A stretch of DNA of 13,744 bases, taken from an uncultured bacterium. GTDB taxonomy: Bacteria > Bacillota > Clostridia > Oscillospirales > Ruminococcaceae. The notes under the pieces were generated by a model. The model was not told where the DNA came from, did no database searches, and was given only the letters and a program-made list of their open reading frames with translations. Below are positions 6,724 through 12,821 of this stretch, one piece after another; the stretch's first letter is position 1, and each line of letters starts with the position of its first letter. Where the stretch lies: the NCBI GenBank assembly GCA_905215595.1, contig CAJMQZ010000050.1, positions 1-13,744 on the forward strand, written 5' to 3'. The translations under genes and the position numbers were made by a program.

Positions 6724-7905
6724 ATGGAACGCAGAGATCCCACGCAAAAGGCGCTGGTGCTGGCAGGCGGCGGTGCGCGCGGCAGCTATCAGGTGGGCGT
6801 CTGGCGGGCTTTGATGGAGCTGGACTGGCACCCGCAGATCATTACCGGTACAAGCGTGGGCGGGCTGAACGGTGCCATGTTCGTGTTGGACCTGTACGAG
6901 ACTGCCCGGGATATGTGGCTGACCATCCGCAGCCGGGATGTGATGGAGCTGCCGGAGGAAAACGCCGATCTTTCCGCCCTGCACCAGTTTCTGCGCCGGG
7001 TGGTAAAGGAAGGCGGCATGGACGTGACCCCGCTGGAGGAGATCGTGGAGCGGGTGCTGGACGAGGATGCGCTGCGGGCAGCGCCCATCCGGTTCGGCAT
7101 CGTGACGGTAGAGCAGCGGGGGCTGCGTCCCCGGGAGCTGACGCTGGAGGATATCCCCGCCGGGCAGGTGCGGGACTACCTGATGGCCTCGGCGGCCTGC
7201 TTCCCCGCCCTGCGGGCGCGGCAGATCGACGGGGTAAAGTTTCTGGACGGCGGGTACAGCGATAATATGCCCACCGGCCTTGCCAAGACCATGGGCGCAG
7301 AGGAGCTGGTCTGTGTGGATCTGGAGGGCGTGGGCATCACCCGCCCCAACCTGACCGGTCTGCCCACCACCATGATCCGCAGCTACTGGGAGCTGGGCGA
7401 TATCCTCCACTTCGACCCCGACACCGCAAAGCGCAACATGGAGTTGGGCTATTACGACACCCTGCGCGCCTTTGGCCGCATCCGGGGCTGTGCCTACGCG
7501 GTGGACAGCGGTGCGGACAGCAGCGCCGATGCCGAAGCCTTCCGCGCAGCCTTTGACGCCGTGCAGAAGGAGGTGCGGGAGAAGTACCCCGTCACCCTGA
7601 CCGCCGATGCCGCTTTACTGCTGGCACGGATGAAGGACGCCCAGCTTGCCCCGCTGGAAGCCGCCGCCGAGGACGCCGGGGTAGACCCCACCCATTTCTA
7701 CACCACCCGGACGCTGGCCGAGGCGTTTCTGGCGGCGTGCGACAAAGAGCGTATGGAAAGCTTTGCCCCGCTGTTTACGGGCAGCAGCACCGCCGGGCAG
7801 GCAGCGCTGGCCGCTTTGCTGCCCAATACATTCTTACAGGCGCTGGTGTGGCGCACTTTGACCGCACCGGCTTTGCCGGAGGTGACAGAAGATGAAGGTT
7901 TATAA
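6724..7905 (+). CDS. Patatin-like phospholipase (RssA/YlbK-like)
   Basis: 393 residues. The catalytic machinery of the patatin family is complete in the N-terminal half: oxyanion glycine motif GGGARG (15-20), nucleophile elbow GTSVGG with S44, and the dyad Asp in DGG (D175-G177). Members are serine acyl hydrolases that cleave phospholipids or other acyl esters. No signal peptide or transmembrane segment is apparent, so it should act in the cytosol or at the inner membrane face. The region beyond ~200, with a helical tail (about 255-390), is not recognised as a named domain. The ATG has GGGAGGG (6711-6717) 6 nt upstream. Its last 14 nt overlap the start of the enzyme I-like gene, which implies translational coupling. 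Confidence 0.92.
   Translation: MERRDPTQKALVLAGGGARGSYQVGVWRALMELDWHPQIITGTSVGGLNGAMFVLDLYETARDMWLTIRSRDVMELPEENADLSALHQFLRRVVKEGGMDVTPLEEIVERVLDEDALRAAPIRFGIVTVEQRGLRPRELTLEDIPAGQVRDYLMASAACFPALRARQIDGVKFLDGGYSDNMPTGLAKTMGAEELVCVDLEGVGITRPNLTGLPTTMIRSYWELGDILHFDPDTAKRNMELGYYDTLRAFGRIRGCAYAVDSGADSSADAEAFRAAFDAVQKEVREKYPVTLTADAALLLARMKDAQLAPLEAAAEDAGVDPTHFYTTRTLAEAFLAACDKERMESFAPLFTGSSTAGQAALAALLPNTFLQALVWRTLTAPALPEVTEDEGL
7878..7885 (+). promoter_or_regulatory. Strong Shine-Dalgarno of the enzyme I-like gene, inside the patatin gene
   Basis: GGAGGTGA ends 6 nt before the ATG at 7892 and lies within the last codons of the patatin-like gene. It fixes the start and shows that the 14-nt gene overlap is real. 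Confidence 0.8.
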
Positions 7906-9523
7906 AGGCGTATCCGCATCCCCGGGGCTGGTGCTGGGTCAGGTGAGCCGTCTGGAGCACCATGTGGAGACCTTCAGCCATGGCCCTTTCAACCCGGAGC
8001 GGGAGCTGCGGCTGCTGGCAAATGCCGTGCACACGGCGCAGAACGAACTGGACTCCATGGCGGAGCGCGCCGCGCCCACCGAGCAGGCCATCTTTTTGTT
8101 CCAGAGCATGATGCTGGACGACGAGGGCATGATGAACGAGGTGCGCTTTTGCATCAATGCGGGCATCAGCGCCTCGGCGGCGATGCATCAGGTGGGGCAG
8201 CGCTACGCCGACCAGCTTGCCAACATGAAGGATAACCCCTATATGCAGCTGCGCAGCGTGGATATTCTGGACGCCACCCGCCGTGTGATCAACATCCTGA
8301 CCAACCGCCCCCGGGTGTGGCTGGCGCTGGATCATCCGGTGATCCTTGCCGCCGACCGGCTGATGCCCACCGACCTGTTCAGCGTGCCCTCCGGCATGAT
8401 CTTAGGCGTCATCACCGCCGAGGGCAGCGGCCAGAGCCATGCCGCCATCATTGCCCGGGCAATGAACATCCCGGGCATCGTGCAGGTGGGCAAGGATTTT
8501 CTGGACGACTGCGACGGCCGCACCGTCATTCTGGACGCAACCAACGGCAACTGCATCCTTGACCCGGATGCCGTCGCCCGCCAGCAGGCGGAAGCCAGCA
8601 TCTGCCAGCTCCAGCGCGAGGACGCGGAGATGAAGCAGCTGCACAGCCTGCCGGACGAGACGCGGGACGGCGAACCCTTTGAGCTGCTGGCCAACTGCTT
8701 CGGCCCGGAGGATATCGACACCGCCATGCAGTCCGGTGCAAAGGGCGTGGGGCTGCTGCGCAGCGGCTACATGATGCTGCCCGGACGCATTCTGGACGAG
8801 CAGGAGCAGTATTTCTTCTATTGCTCCTGTCTGGCCGCCGCAAACGGCTGCCCGGTGACCGTGCGCACCTTCGACTTTGGCTCCGACCGCACCGTGGCCG
8901 ACGCCAATCAGGGGCCGCAGTCCTCCAAGCTCGGCCTGCGCGGCATCCGCAACAGCCTGCGCCAGCCCCAGCAGTTCCAGACCCAGATCTGCGCTTTGCT
9001 GCGCGCCGCTGCCCGGGGGCCGCTGCGGGTGATGTTCCCCATGGTGACCGATGTAGAGGACTGGGACGCCGCCATGAGCATTGTGGAGCACTACCGCCAG
9101 AGCCTACGGGAGCGGGGCGTGCCCTTTAACGAGAACACCCCGTTCGGCGTGATGCTGAGCATCCCCGCCGCCTGCCTGACCGTGGAGGACTTTGTAGCCC
9201 ACGGCTGCGATTTTCTGGTCATCGGCACCAACGACCTGACCCAGTACACCCACGCCGCCGACCGCGAGCTTGCCAGCGCAGAGCACTACTACCGCCCCGC
9301 CAGCCCGGCCATGAAAAAGCTGATCGCCATGGTGATGGATGCCGCCAGCGCGCACCACGTCCCGGTGACCATCTGCGGCCTTGCCGTGGGCAACCCCGCC
9401 AACACGGCGCAGTACCTGCACCTCGGTTTGCGCAGTTTCTCGGTAAGCCCCCAGAACCTGCTCAAGGTAAAACAGGCTCTGCTGGACACCGATGCCCACC
9501 CGGATGCTGGGGAAAATACCTGA
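7892..9523 (+). CDS. PTS enzyme I-like PEP-protein phosphotransferase, divergent active site
   Basis: 543 residues, collinear with enzyme I, which moves phosphate from PEP to HPr. Seen: the N-terminal GVSASPG (6-12), the HPr-binding helical region (about 25-140), the swivelling His domain with H183 in GQSHAAIIAR, and the PEP-binding barrel (about 255-530). The barrel keeps Arg325 (VRTFDFG), Arg350 (LGLRGIR), Arg379 (LRVMFPM), N447-D448 (GTNDLTQYT) and the proton-donor C495. Departures from the family: the metal-ligand Glu in G-[IV]-M-x-E-x-P is Ser423 (GVMLSIP). The RTE motif reads RSG (290-292). GGDK reads GSDR (330-333). CGEMAGD reads CGLAVGN (495-501). It is either an altered or slow enzyme I paralogue or a PEP-sensing protein. 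No HPr or EII gene is nearby. Confidence 0.85.
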   Translation: MKVYKGVSASPGLVLGQVSRLEHHVETFSHGPFNPERELRLLANAVHTAQNELDSMAERAAPTEQAIFLFQSMMLDDEGMMNEVRFCINAGISASAAMHQVGQRYADQLANMKDNPYMQLRSVDILDATRRVINILTNRPRVWLALDHPVILAADRLMPTDLFSVPSGMILGVITAEGSGQSHAAIIARAMNIPGIVQVGKDFLDDCDGRTVILDATNGNCILDPDAVARQQAEASICQLQREDAEMKQLHSLPDETRDGEPFELLANCFGPEDIDTAMQSGAKGVGLLRSGYMMLPGRILDEQEQYFFYCSCLAAANGCPVTVRTFDFGSDRTVADANQGPQSSKLGLRGIRNSLRQPQQFQTQICALLRAAARGPLRVMFPMVTDVEDWDAAMSIVEHYRQSLRERGVPFNENTPFGVMLSIPAACLTVEDFVAHGCDFLVIGTNDLTQYTHAADRELASAEHYYRPASPAMKKLIAMVMDAASAHHVPVTICGLAVGNPANTAQYLHLGLRSFSVSPQNLLKVKQALLDTDAHPDAGENT

Positions 9524-9559
9524 AAATGCTTTACAGAACGTAATATAACGCAAAATAAT

Positions 9560-9598
9560 AAGAGGCTGTTGCACAAACCCCTGTGCAGCAGCCTCTTT
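9560..9598 (+). terminator. Intrinsic terminator of the patatin/enzyme I operon
   Basis: A 16-bp stem with one G-T wobble: left arm 9560-9575, loop AACCCC (9576-9581), right arm 9582-9597, then TTTC. It starts 37 nt after the enzyme I-like stop codon and separates that operon from the small-peptide locus. Confidence 0.85.
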
Positions 9599-9617
9599 CA
9601 CTATACAAATATTTTTG

Positions 9618-9646
9618 TTGTAACGAACAAAAAAGTATGCTACAAT
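9618..9646 (+). promoter_or_regulatory. Promoter of the small hydrophobic peptide (putative type I toxin) mRNA
   Basis: TTGTAA (9618-9623), 17-nt spacer, TACAAT (9641-9646), with extended -10 TGC at 9638-9640. The start would be near 9653, exactly at the foot of the 9653-9670 hairpin. Confidence 0.75.
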
Positions 9647-9652
9647 AAAAAC

Positions 9653-9823
9653 ACCGCCTGAAAAGGCGGTAGACTAGGTGTTGCCTGCATTGCAGGTGGT
9701 CATGCTTCCGTACCCGGCTCGCAAAACTCGTTCTTCGGAATGAATCAGGCGCAACGCCGGGAAAGGAACTTTTTTGAGAATTTGTGATCTTCCCGGAGCC
9801 TGACGGCAAAGGGGGGATGCCCT
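9653..9823 (+). promoter_or_regulatory. Long structured 5' leader of the small-peptide mRNA
   Basis: 171 nt without a convincing ORF. It holds a 5'-terminal hairpin ACCGCC-TGAAAA-GGCGGT (9653-9670), a CCTGC/GCAGG hairpin (9684-9696), a C(UUCG)G tetraloop hairpin (about 9728-9743), and a two-part stem TCAGGC (9745-9750) with GCCTGA (9798-9803) and CCGGGAA (9757-9763) with TTCCCGG (9790-9796), ending 4 nt before the ribosome site AAAGGGGGG (9808-9816). Long, folded leaders of this type limit translation of type I toxins. It was not recognised as a known riboswitch. Confidence 0.6.
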
Positions 9824-9943
9824 ATGACGCTGCTGGAAACCTTGGCCTTGGCAACGCTTATCGTTACCGTGGTCTACGAAACGGTTGACGTTACGTTAAA
9901 AGTTTTACAGTACATCGAGAGCAAGCAAAACAAAAAAGATTGA
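9824..9943 (+). CDS. 39-residue hydrophobic peptide, putative type I toxin (holin-like)
   Basis: The peptide begins MTLLETLALATLIVTVVY and ends ESKQNKKD. A hydrophobic stretch (about residues 3-18) that continues as an amphipathic segment to about residue 31 is followed by a short, charged, lysine-rich C-terminal tail (33-39). This is the layout of small membrane-acting type I toxins of Firmicutes (TxpA, BsrG and 'putative holin-like toxin' groups). The ATG lies 7 nt after AAAGGGGGG (9808-9816). It has its own promoter, a 171-nt folded leader, and a hairpin over the stop codon. An opposite-strand RNA is predicted across the 3' end. The peptide itself is too short to assign by homology from memory; the call rests on layout. 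Alternatives are a small membrane-protein regulator or a leader peptide. Confidence 0.65.
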   Translation: MTLLETLALATLIVTVVYETVDVTLKVLQYIESKQNKKD

Positions 9944-10030
9944 CCGCCACAGTTGTCCAGACTCAAACGGCCAATCTTTTCTGATTGTCTAGGGTATGGA
10001 AGCTGACCGTTGCCGGGCAGCACCTTTTCT
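9932..10030 (-). ncRNA. Putative antisense RNA (type I antitoxin) to the small-peptide mRNA
   Basis: A consensus minus-strand promoter (10065-10037) points at the peptide gene, and no minus-strand coding sequence follows before the convergent enzyme I-like gene. The predicted ~99-nt RNA begins near 10030. It forms a 5' stem-loop with a GCAA (GNRA) tetraloop (10021-10002). It ends in the hairpin 9980-9934 followed by six U (9937-9932). Its 3' ~50 nt are complementary to the end of the peptide ORF and its terminator. This convergent 3' overlap is how RatA and SR4 control TxpA and BsrG. Expression is inferred, not observed. Confidence 0.6.
9934..9980. terminator. Bidirectional terminator hairpin shared by the peptide mRNA and antisense RNA
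   Basis: Stem AAAAGATTG-A-CCG (9934-9946) pairs with CGG-C-CAATCTTTT (9968-9980), with a single A/C mismatch. The plus side has TTTT within and after the stem; the minus side has six T. The hairpin covers the peptide's last codons and its stop. CAATC (9972-9976) can instead pair with GATTG (9983-9987), so an alternative fold exists. Confidence 0.7.
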
Positions 10031-10036
10031 GTTTTC

Positions 10037-10065
10037 AGTATAATCATTCCGGGCGTATTTGTCAA
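10037..10065 (-). promoter_or_regulatory. Consensus promoter of the putative antisense RNA
   Basis: On the minus strand TTGACA (10065-10060), 17-nt spacer, TATACT (10042-10037). This is the best sigma-70/sigma-A match in the window. It lies directly behind the rsmE stop codon and fires away from rsmE. Confidence 0.8.
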
Positions 10066-10087
10066 GCAGATACGTCCTTTTTTATGC

Positions 10088-10831
10088 TTACTCCAGATTC
10101 CCCGTCAGGGTCATGACGGCGGAGAGCCCCGCCAGCGGGGCGGTCTCGCACCGGAGGATGCGGGGGCCAAGACCCACCGTTTTTGCCCCGGCGCTCGCGG
10201 CCATTTCGGCCTCCTCGGCGGCAAAGCCGCCCTCTGCGCCGGTCACGATGGCAAGGCGCAGCCTCTGCCCCTCGGCGGGCTTTGCCTCGGCCAGCAGCTG
10301 GCGCAAAGGCGCGCCGCCGCACTCGTAGCAGAACAGCACCAGATCGTACTGGTCAAAGCTGCGGCACACTGCCCCGAAGTTCGGCAGCGGCAGGGCTACG
10401 TCCGGCAGAACGCCCCGGCCGCACTGCTTGGCGGCTTCCAGCGCAATGCGGTTGTAGCGCTCGTTCTTCTGCTCCTCTTTTTTGGGTGCAGCCACGCAGT
10501 AGCGGCTGAAGAAGGGCACGATGTGGGCAGCGCCCAACTCGACCCCGTGCTTGATGATCTGCTCCAGCTTGTCCTGCTTGGGGTAGCCTGCCAGCAAAGT
10601 CACCTCCACGGTGGGCTCGGCGGCGCTGGGGTAGCCCGGCTCTACGGCAAAGTCTACCCTGTCCTCCCCAAAGCCGGTAATGGTGGCGGTGTACTCCACG
10701 GCGTTGCCATCGCAGAGGATGACGGTATCCCCCGGCTTTGCCCGCATCACCCGGGCAAGGTGATGGGCGTCCGCACCCCGCAGGGTGGCGGTGCCGTCGG
10801 AGATCTCGGTGGTAAAGTAGCGGTGCGGCAT
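10088..10831 (-). CDS. rsmE: 16S rRNA (uracil-1498-N3)-methyltransferase RsmE
   Basis: 247 residues, the usual length. The N-terminal PUA-like RNA-binding part (about 1-70) begins MPHRYF and includes HHLARVMRAKPGD (23-35). The C-terminal SPOUT (trefoil-knot) methyltransferase domain shows PKQDKLEQIIKHGVELGA (84-101), the R-x-x-IALEAAKQCGRG segment (128-140), TGAEGGF (197-203) and LGPRILRCETAPLA (221-234), which form the knot and SAM site. It methylates N3 of U1498 in the 30S decoding region. The usual IGPEGGF reads VTGAEGGF, a mild variation. AAGGAG (10845-10840) lies 8 nt before the ATG. It is 31 nt downstream of prmA, an arrangement common in Firmicutes, and is cotranscribed with it. No terminator was seen before the antisense promoter. 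Confidence 0.95.
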   Translation of the reverse strand: MPHRYFTTEISDGTATLRGADAHHLARVMRAKPGDTVILCDGNAVEYTATITGFGEDRVDFAVEPGYPSAAEPTVEVTLLAGYPKQDKLEQIIKHGVELGAAHIVPFFSRYCVAAPKKEEQKNERYNRIALEAAKQCGRGVLPDVALPLPNFGAVCRSFDQYDLVLFCYECGGAPLRQLLAEAKPAEGQRLRLAIVTGAEGGFAAEEAEMAASAGAKTVGLGPRILRCETAPLAGLSAVMTLTGNLE

Positions 10832-10862
10832 ACTGTGCGCTCCTTCTTACAATATTTGAATC

Positions 10863-11777
10863 TCAGGCCTTTTTGCAGACGATGCACTCCCAGCCGCGCT
10901 TTTCCTTGACTTCCACGACGGACAGACCGGCTTTTTCCAGTCCGGCGATCACTTCGTCCTTGCGGCTGTCGATGATGCCGCTGGCAATAAAGGTAGCACC
11001 CTCGGCCATCAGGCCGGGTACGGCGGGGGCAAGGCTGAGGATGGCGTTGGCCACGATGTTGGCGGTGATGATATCATAAGTGCCGCTGGCCTTATCGGAC
11101 AGGTCGCCCACCAGCACGGTCAGCTTATCCTGCACGCCGTTCAGCGCAGCGTTCTCCCCGGCGGTACGCACCGCCACGGGGTCGATGTCCACACCCTCGG
11201 CGCTGGCAGCGCCCAGCTTGAGGGCGGCAATGGCAAGGATGCCGCTGCCGGTGCCGATATCCAGCACCCGCTCGCCGCCGCGCACCTGCTCGTCCAGCGC
11301 TTCAAGGCAAAGGCTGGTGGTCTCGTGGCCGCCGGTGCCGAAGGCAAGGCCGGGGTCAAGGATCAGCTTGACCCGGTCGGTGTCGTACTGCTGCCACGAG
11401 GGCACCACAGCCAGACGGCTGCCGATCTCCATGGGGTGGTAATATTTGCGCCAGCCGTTCTGCCAGTCCTCCTGCTCCACACCCTCGGTCTCCACGGTGT
11501 AGGGGATGCCGGCGGCTTCCATGCGGGCGGCGATGAGCGCCAGTGTCTCCACCTGAGAAGCACCCGGCTCCAGATACAGATGGATGATCACGGTATCCCG
11601 GGGCTTATCCAGCAGCTCCTGCTCAATCAGGTCCACATGGGCGATCTCGGCCACCTGCTGCTCGATGTCGCTGTAATCCTCGATGTAGATGCCGCCCTCG
11701 GCGATCAGGGTGGCAACGGCTTCGGCGTTTTCGGCATCAGCCTTGGCCACGGTCAGGCGGATATCGGTCCATTCCAT
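10863..11777 (-). CDS. prmA: Ribosomal protein L11 methyltransferase PrmA
   Basis: 304 residues. The N-terminal L11-recognition domain (about 1-90) is followed by a linker and a class I SAM methyltransferase domain. Family marks are DWQNGWRKYYHP (104-115), LDPGLAFGTGGHETT (140-154), motif I VLDIGTGSG (171-179), the acidic GVDIDP (195-200) and NIVANAI (240-246), the NPP-like site. It trimethylates amino groups of L11 in the 50S stalk base. The open frame continues far upstream to 12794, but the protein starts at 11777: homology begins at MEWTDIRL, and AAGGAG (11792-11787) is 9 nt upstream. It is the first gene of the prmA-rsmE operon, with a ~228-nt leader holding a large palindrome. Confidence 0.95.
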   Translation of the reverse strand: MEWTDIRLTVAKADAENAEAVATLIAEGGIYIEDYSDIEQQVAEIAHVDLIEQELLDKPRDTVIIHLYLEPGASQVETLALIAARMEAAGIPYTVETEGVEQEDWQNGWRKYYHPMEIGSRLAVVPSWQQYDTDRVKLILDPGLAFGTGGHETTSLCLEALDEQVRGGERVLDIGTGSGILAIAALKLGAASAEGVDIDPVAVRTAGENAALNGVQDKLTVLVGDLSDKASGTYDIITANIVANAILSLAPAVPGLMAEGATFIASGIIDSRKDEVIAGLEKAGLSVVEVKEKRGWECIVCKKA

Positions 11778-11804
11778 AGTACAAGTCTCCTTTTTATATC
11801 CTGG

Positions 11805-11964
11805 GGTGTATCTGAAAAGTCGAAAATTTAGTCTATTTCTACAAGCACAGCTGGATTTTGCGTTAAACAGCCTTGAAATCCACAAAGGATTCCTGCGGCT
11901 ATTTGCCTTAAATCCCGCTTGTGCTTGCGAAATATTCGTCATTTTCTTTGTTTTCAGATACACC
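11805..11964. repeat. 160-bp imperfect palindromic element in the prmA leader
   Basis: The ends are a perfect 14-bp inverted repeat GGTGTATCTGAAAA (11805-11818) and TTTTCAGATACACC (11951-11964). The arms continue to match imperfectly inward, for example CAAGCACAG-TGGATTT on one side against CAAGCACAAGCGGGATTT from the other strand. They meet at an AATCC-ACAAA-GGATT hairpin (11877-11891). The whole can fold as one long hairpin with internal loops. It is AT-richer than its surroundings and non-coding. It resembles a MITE remnant. No target-site duplication was evident. Confidence 0.65.
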
Positions 11965-11972
11965 TTGCTTGC

Positions 11973-11993
11973 CCTTCCGGCAGCGCCGGAGGG
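11973..11993. other. GC-rich hairpin beside the palindromic element
   Basis: A 9-bp stem (one G-T pair) with loop AGC: arms 11973-11981 and 11985-11993. No T-run follows on the minus strand, so it is a leader hairpin of prmA, not a terminator. Confidence 0.5.
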
Positions 11994-12011
11994 AAAAATT
12001 CTGTTACCTGT

Positions 12012-12040
12012 ATAGTACCCGATTCTGCGCCCGGATGCAA
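12012..12040 (-). promoter_or_regulatory. Promoter of the prmA-rsmE operon
   Basis: On the minus strand TTGCAT (12040-12035), 17-nt spacer, TACTAT (12017-12012). The start would be near 12005, so the 160-bp palindrome is transcribed as part of the leader. Confidence 0.65.
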
Positions 12041-12087
12041 GCCCCCCGGCAAAACCGGCGGCGCTGCCGCCCGAAAAGGTGCACAGA

Positions 12088-12121
12088 TTGACTTTCGGCA
12101 GAACATCCGGTATGCTATACT
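12088..12121 (+). promoter_or_regulatory. Promoter of the GNAT-GntR operon
   Basis: TTGACT (12088-12093) with TATGCT (12111-12116) at 17 nt. An overlapping extended -10, TGC-TATACT (12113-12121), gives a second possible start. It is divergent from the prmA promoter, the two -35 boxes being about 50 nt apart. Confidence 0.65.
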
Positions 12122-12179
12122 GGACAAGGCAAAAAATGTGATGCTGCGCAAAGCGGCATCGGAAAGGGATCTTTATCGT

Positions 12180-12782
12180 ATGTGTACCAAAACCTTCACA
12201 TGGCGGCTGCTCACCGGCCCTGAGCTGACCGAGGTGTATCTGAACGAGATGCGCCGGGACTTCCCCGCCGGGGAACTGAAGCCTTTGAGCATGATCCTGA
12301 CCAGCGAAGCGGAGGGCACCGCCCACACATGGGGCGTGTTTGACGGCGACACGCTGGCGGCTTATCTTTTGATGGTGCGGCCGGAGGGCTGCCGGGTGAG
12401 CCAGCTGGATTATTTTGCCGTAGTGCCCGCCTACCGCGCCCACGGCATCGGGGCACAGCTGCTGGCACAGCTGCCCGCCCACGAGGGCGATGCCGAAGCC
12501 ATCCTTATTGAAGCCGAGATGCCGGAAAAGGCGGAGGATGCCGCTATGGCTGTGCGGCGTCTGGGTTTTTACGCCCGCTGCGGCGCATGGGATACCCACT
12601 ACACCGAGCATCTTTTTGACGCATGGTTCCGTATTCTGGTGCTGGACTGCCCGGGCTGCGCCTCCCTTGCCCCGGAGGCTGTGGTAGAGGCACTGGCCGA
12701 CTGCTACCGCCGCACCATCAGCCCGACCCAGTGGCAAAAGCACGTTCAGTTCTTTGCCCCGGACGGCAGTGTGTGCGGGTAA
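12180..12782 (+). CDS. GNAT-family N-acetyltransferase
   Basis: 200 residues. Motif A of the GNAT fold, which binds the pyrophosphate of acetyl-CoA, is clear: LDYFAVVPAYRAHGIGAQLL (76-95), with R86-A-H-G-I-G. The helix RRLGFYARCGAW (126-137) corresponds to the conserved 'FYxxxGF' segment. The acceptor, a small molecule or a protein amine, cannot be predicted. The chosen ATG (12180) follows GGAAAGGGA (12161-12169) by ~10 nt and gives a normal N-terminus. The in-frame ATG at 12141 lies only ~13-18 nt after the predicted transcription start and lacks a ribosome site; the longer frame from 11919 runs through the promoter. It is followed 39 nt later by the GntR gene, with no terminator between. 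Confidence 0.85.
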   Translation: MCTKTFTWRLLTGPELTEVYLNEMRRDFPAGELKPLSMILTSEAEGTAHTWGVFDGDTLAAYLLMVRPEGCRVSQLDYFAVVPAYRAHGIGAQLLAQLPAHEGDAEAILIEAEMPEKAEDAAMAVRRLGFYARCGAWDTHYTEHLFDAWFRILVLDCPGCASLAPEAVVEALADCYRRTISPTQWQKHVQFFAPDGSVCG

Positions 12783-12821
12783 CAAGACCATCAAATGCGC
12801 AAGGACGCGGAGGGAGCTGCC

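Noticed and set aside
9531..9809. 92-codon minus-strand ORF opposite the toxin leader
   Set aside because: It runs across the operon terminator, the peptide promoter and the leader hairpins, and shows no ribosome site or domain.
9817..9888. Alternative 23-codon frame starting with the ATG at 9817 in the peptide locus
   Set aside because: Its ATG abuts the G-run of the ribosome site with no spacing, and the product is not hydrophobic. The ATG at 9824 has proper spacing.
9874..10065. 63-codon minus-strand ORF across the antisense RNA
   Set aside because: Its start codon overlaps the -35 box of the promoter, so the predicted RNA would not contain it. No ribosome site or recognisable protein features.
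11919..12179. Extended N-terminus of the GNAT protein (starts at 11919 or 12141)
   Set aside because: The extension crosses the prmA and GNAT promoters and the palindromic element. The ATG at 12141 has no ribosome site and lies too near the predicted transcript start.
10863..12794. 643-residue reading of the prmA frame
   Set aside because: The first ~339 residues run through the prmA leader, promoter and the GNAT gene on the other strand. Homology and an AAGGAG site place the start at 11777.
12795..12821. Earlier GntR start at 12795
   Set aside because: GGAGG (12809-12813) lies inside this stretch and is well placed for the ATG at 12822, where the conserved family sequence starts.
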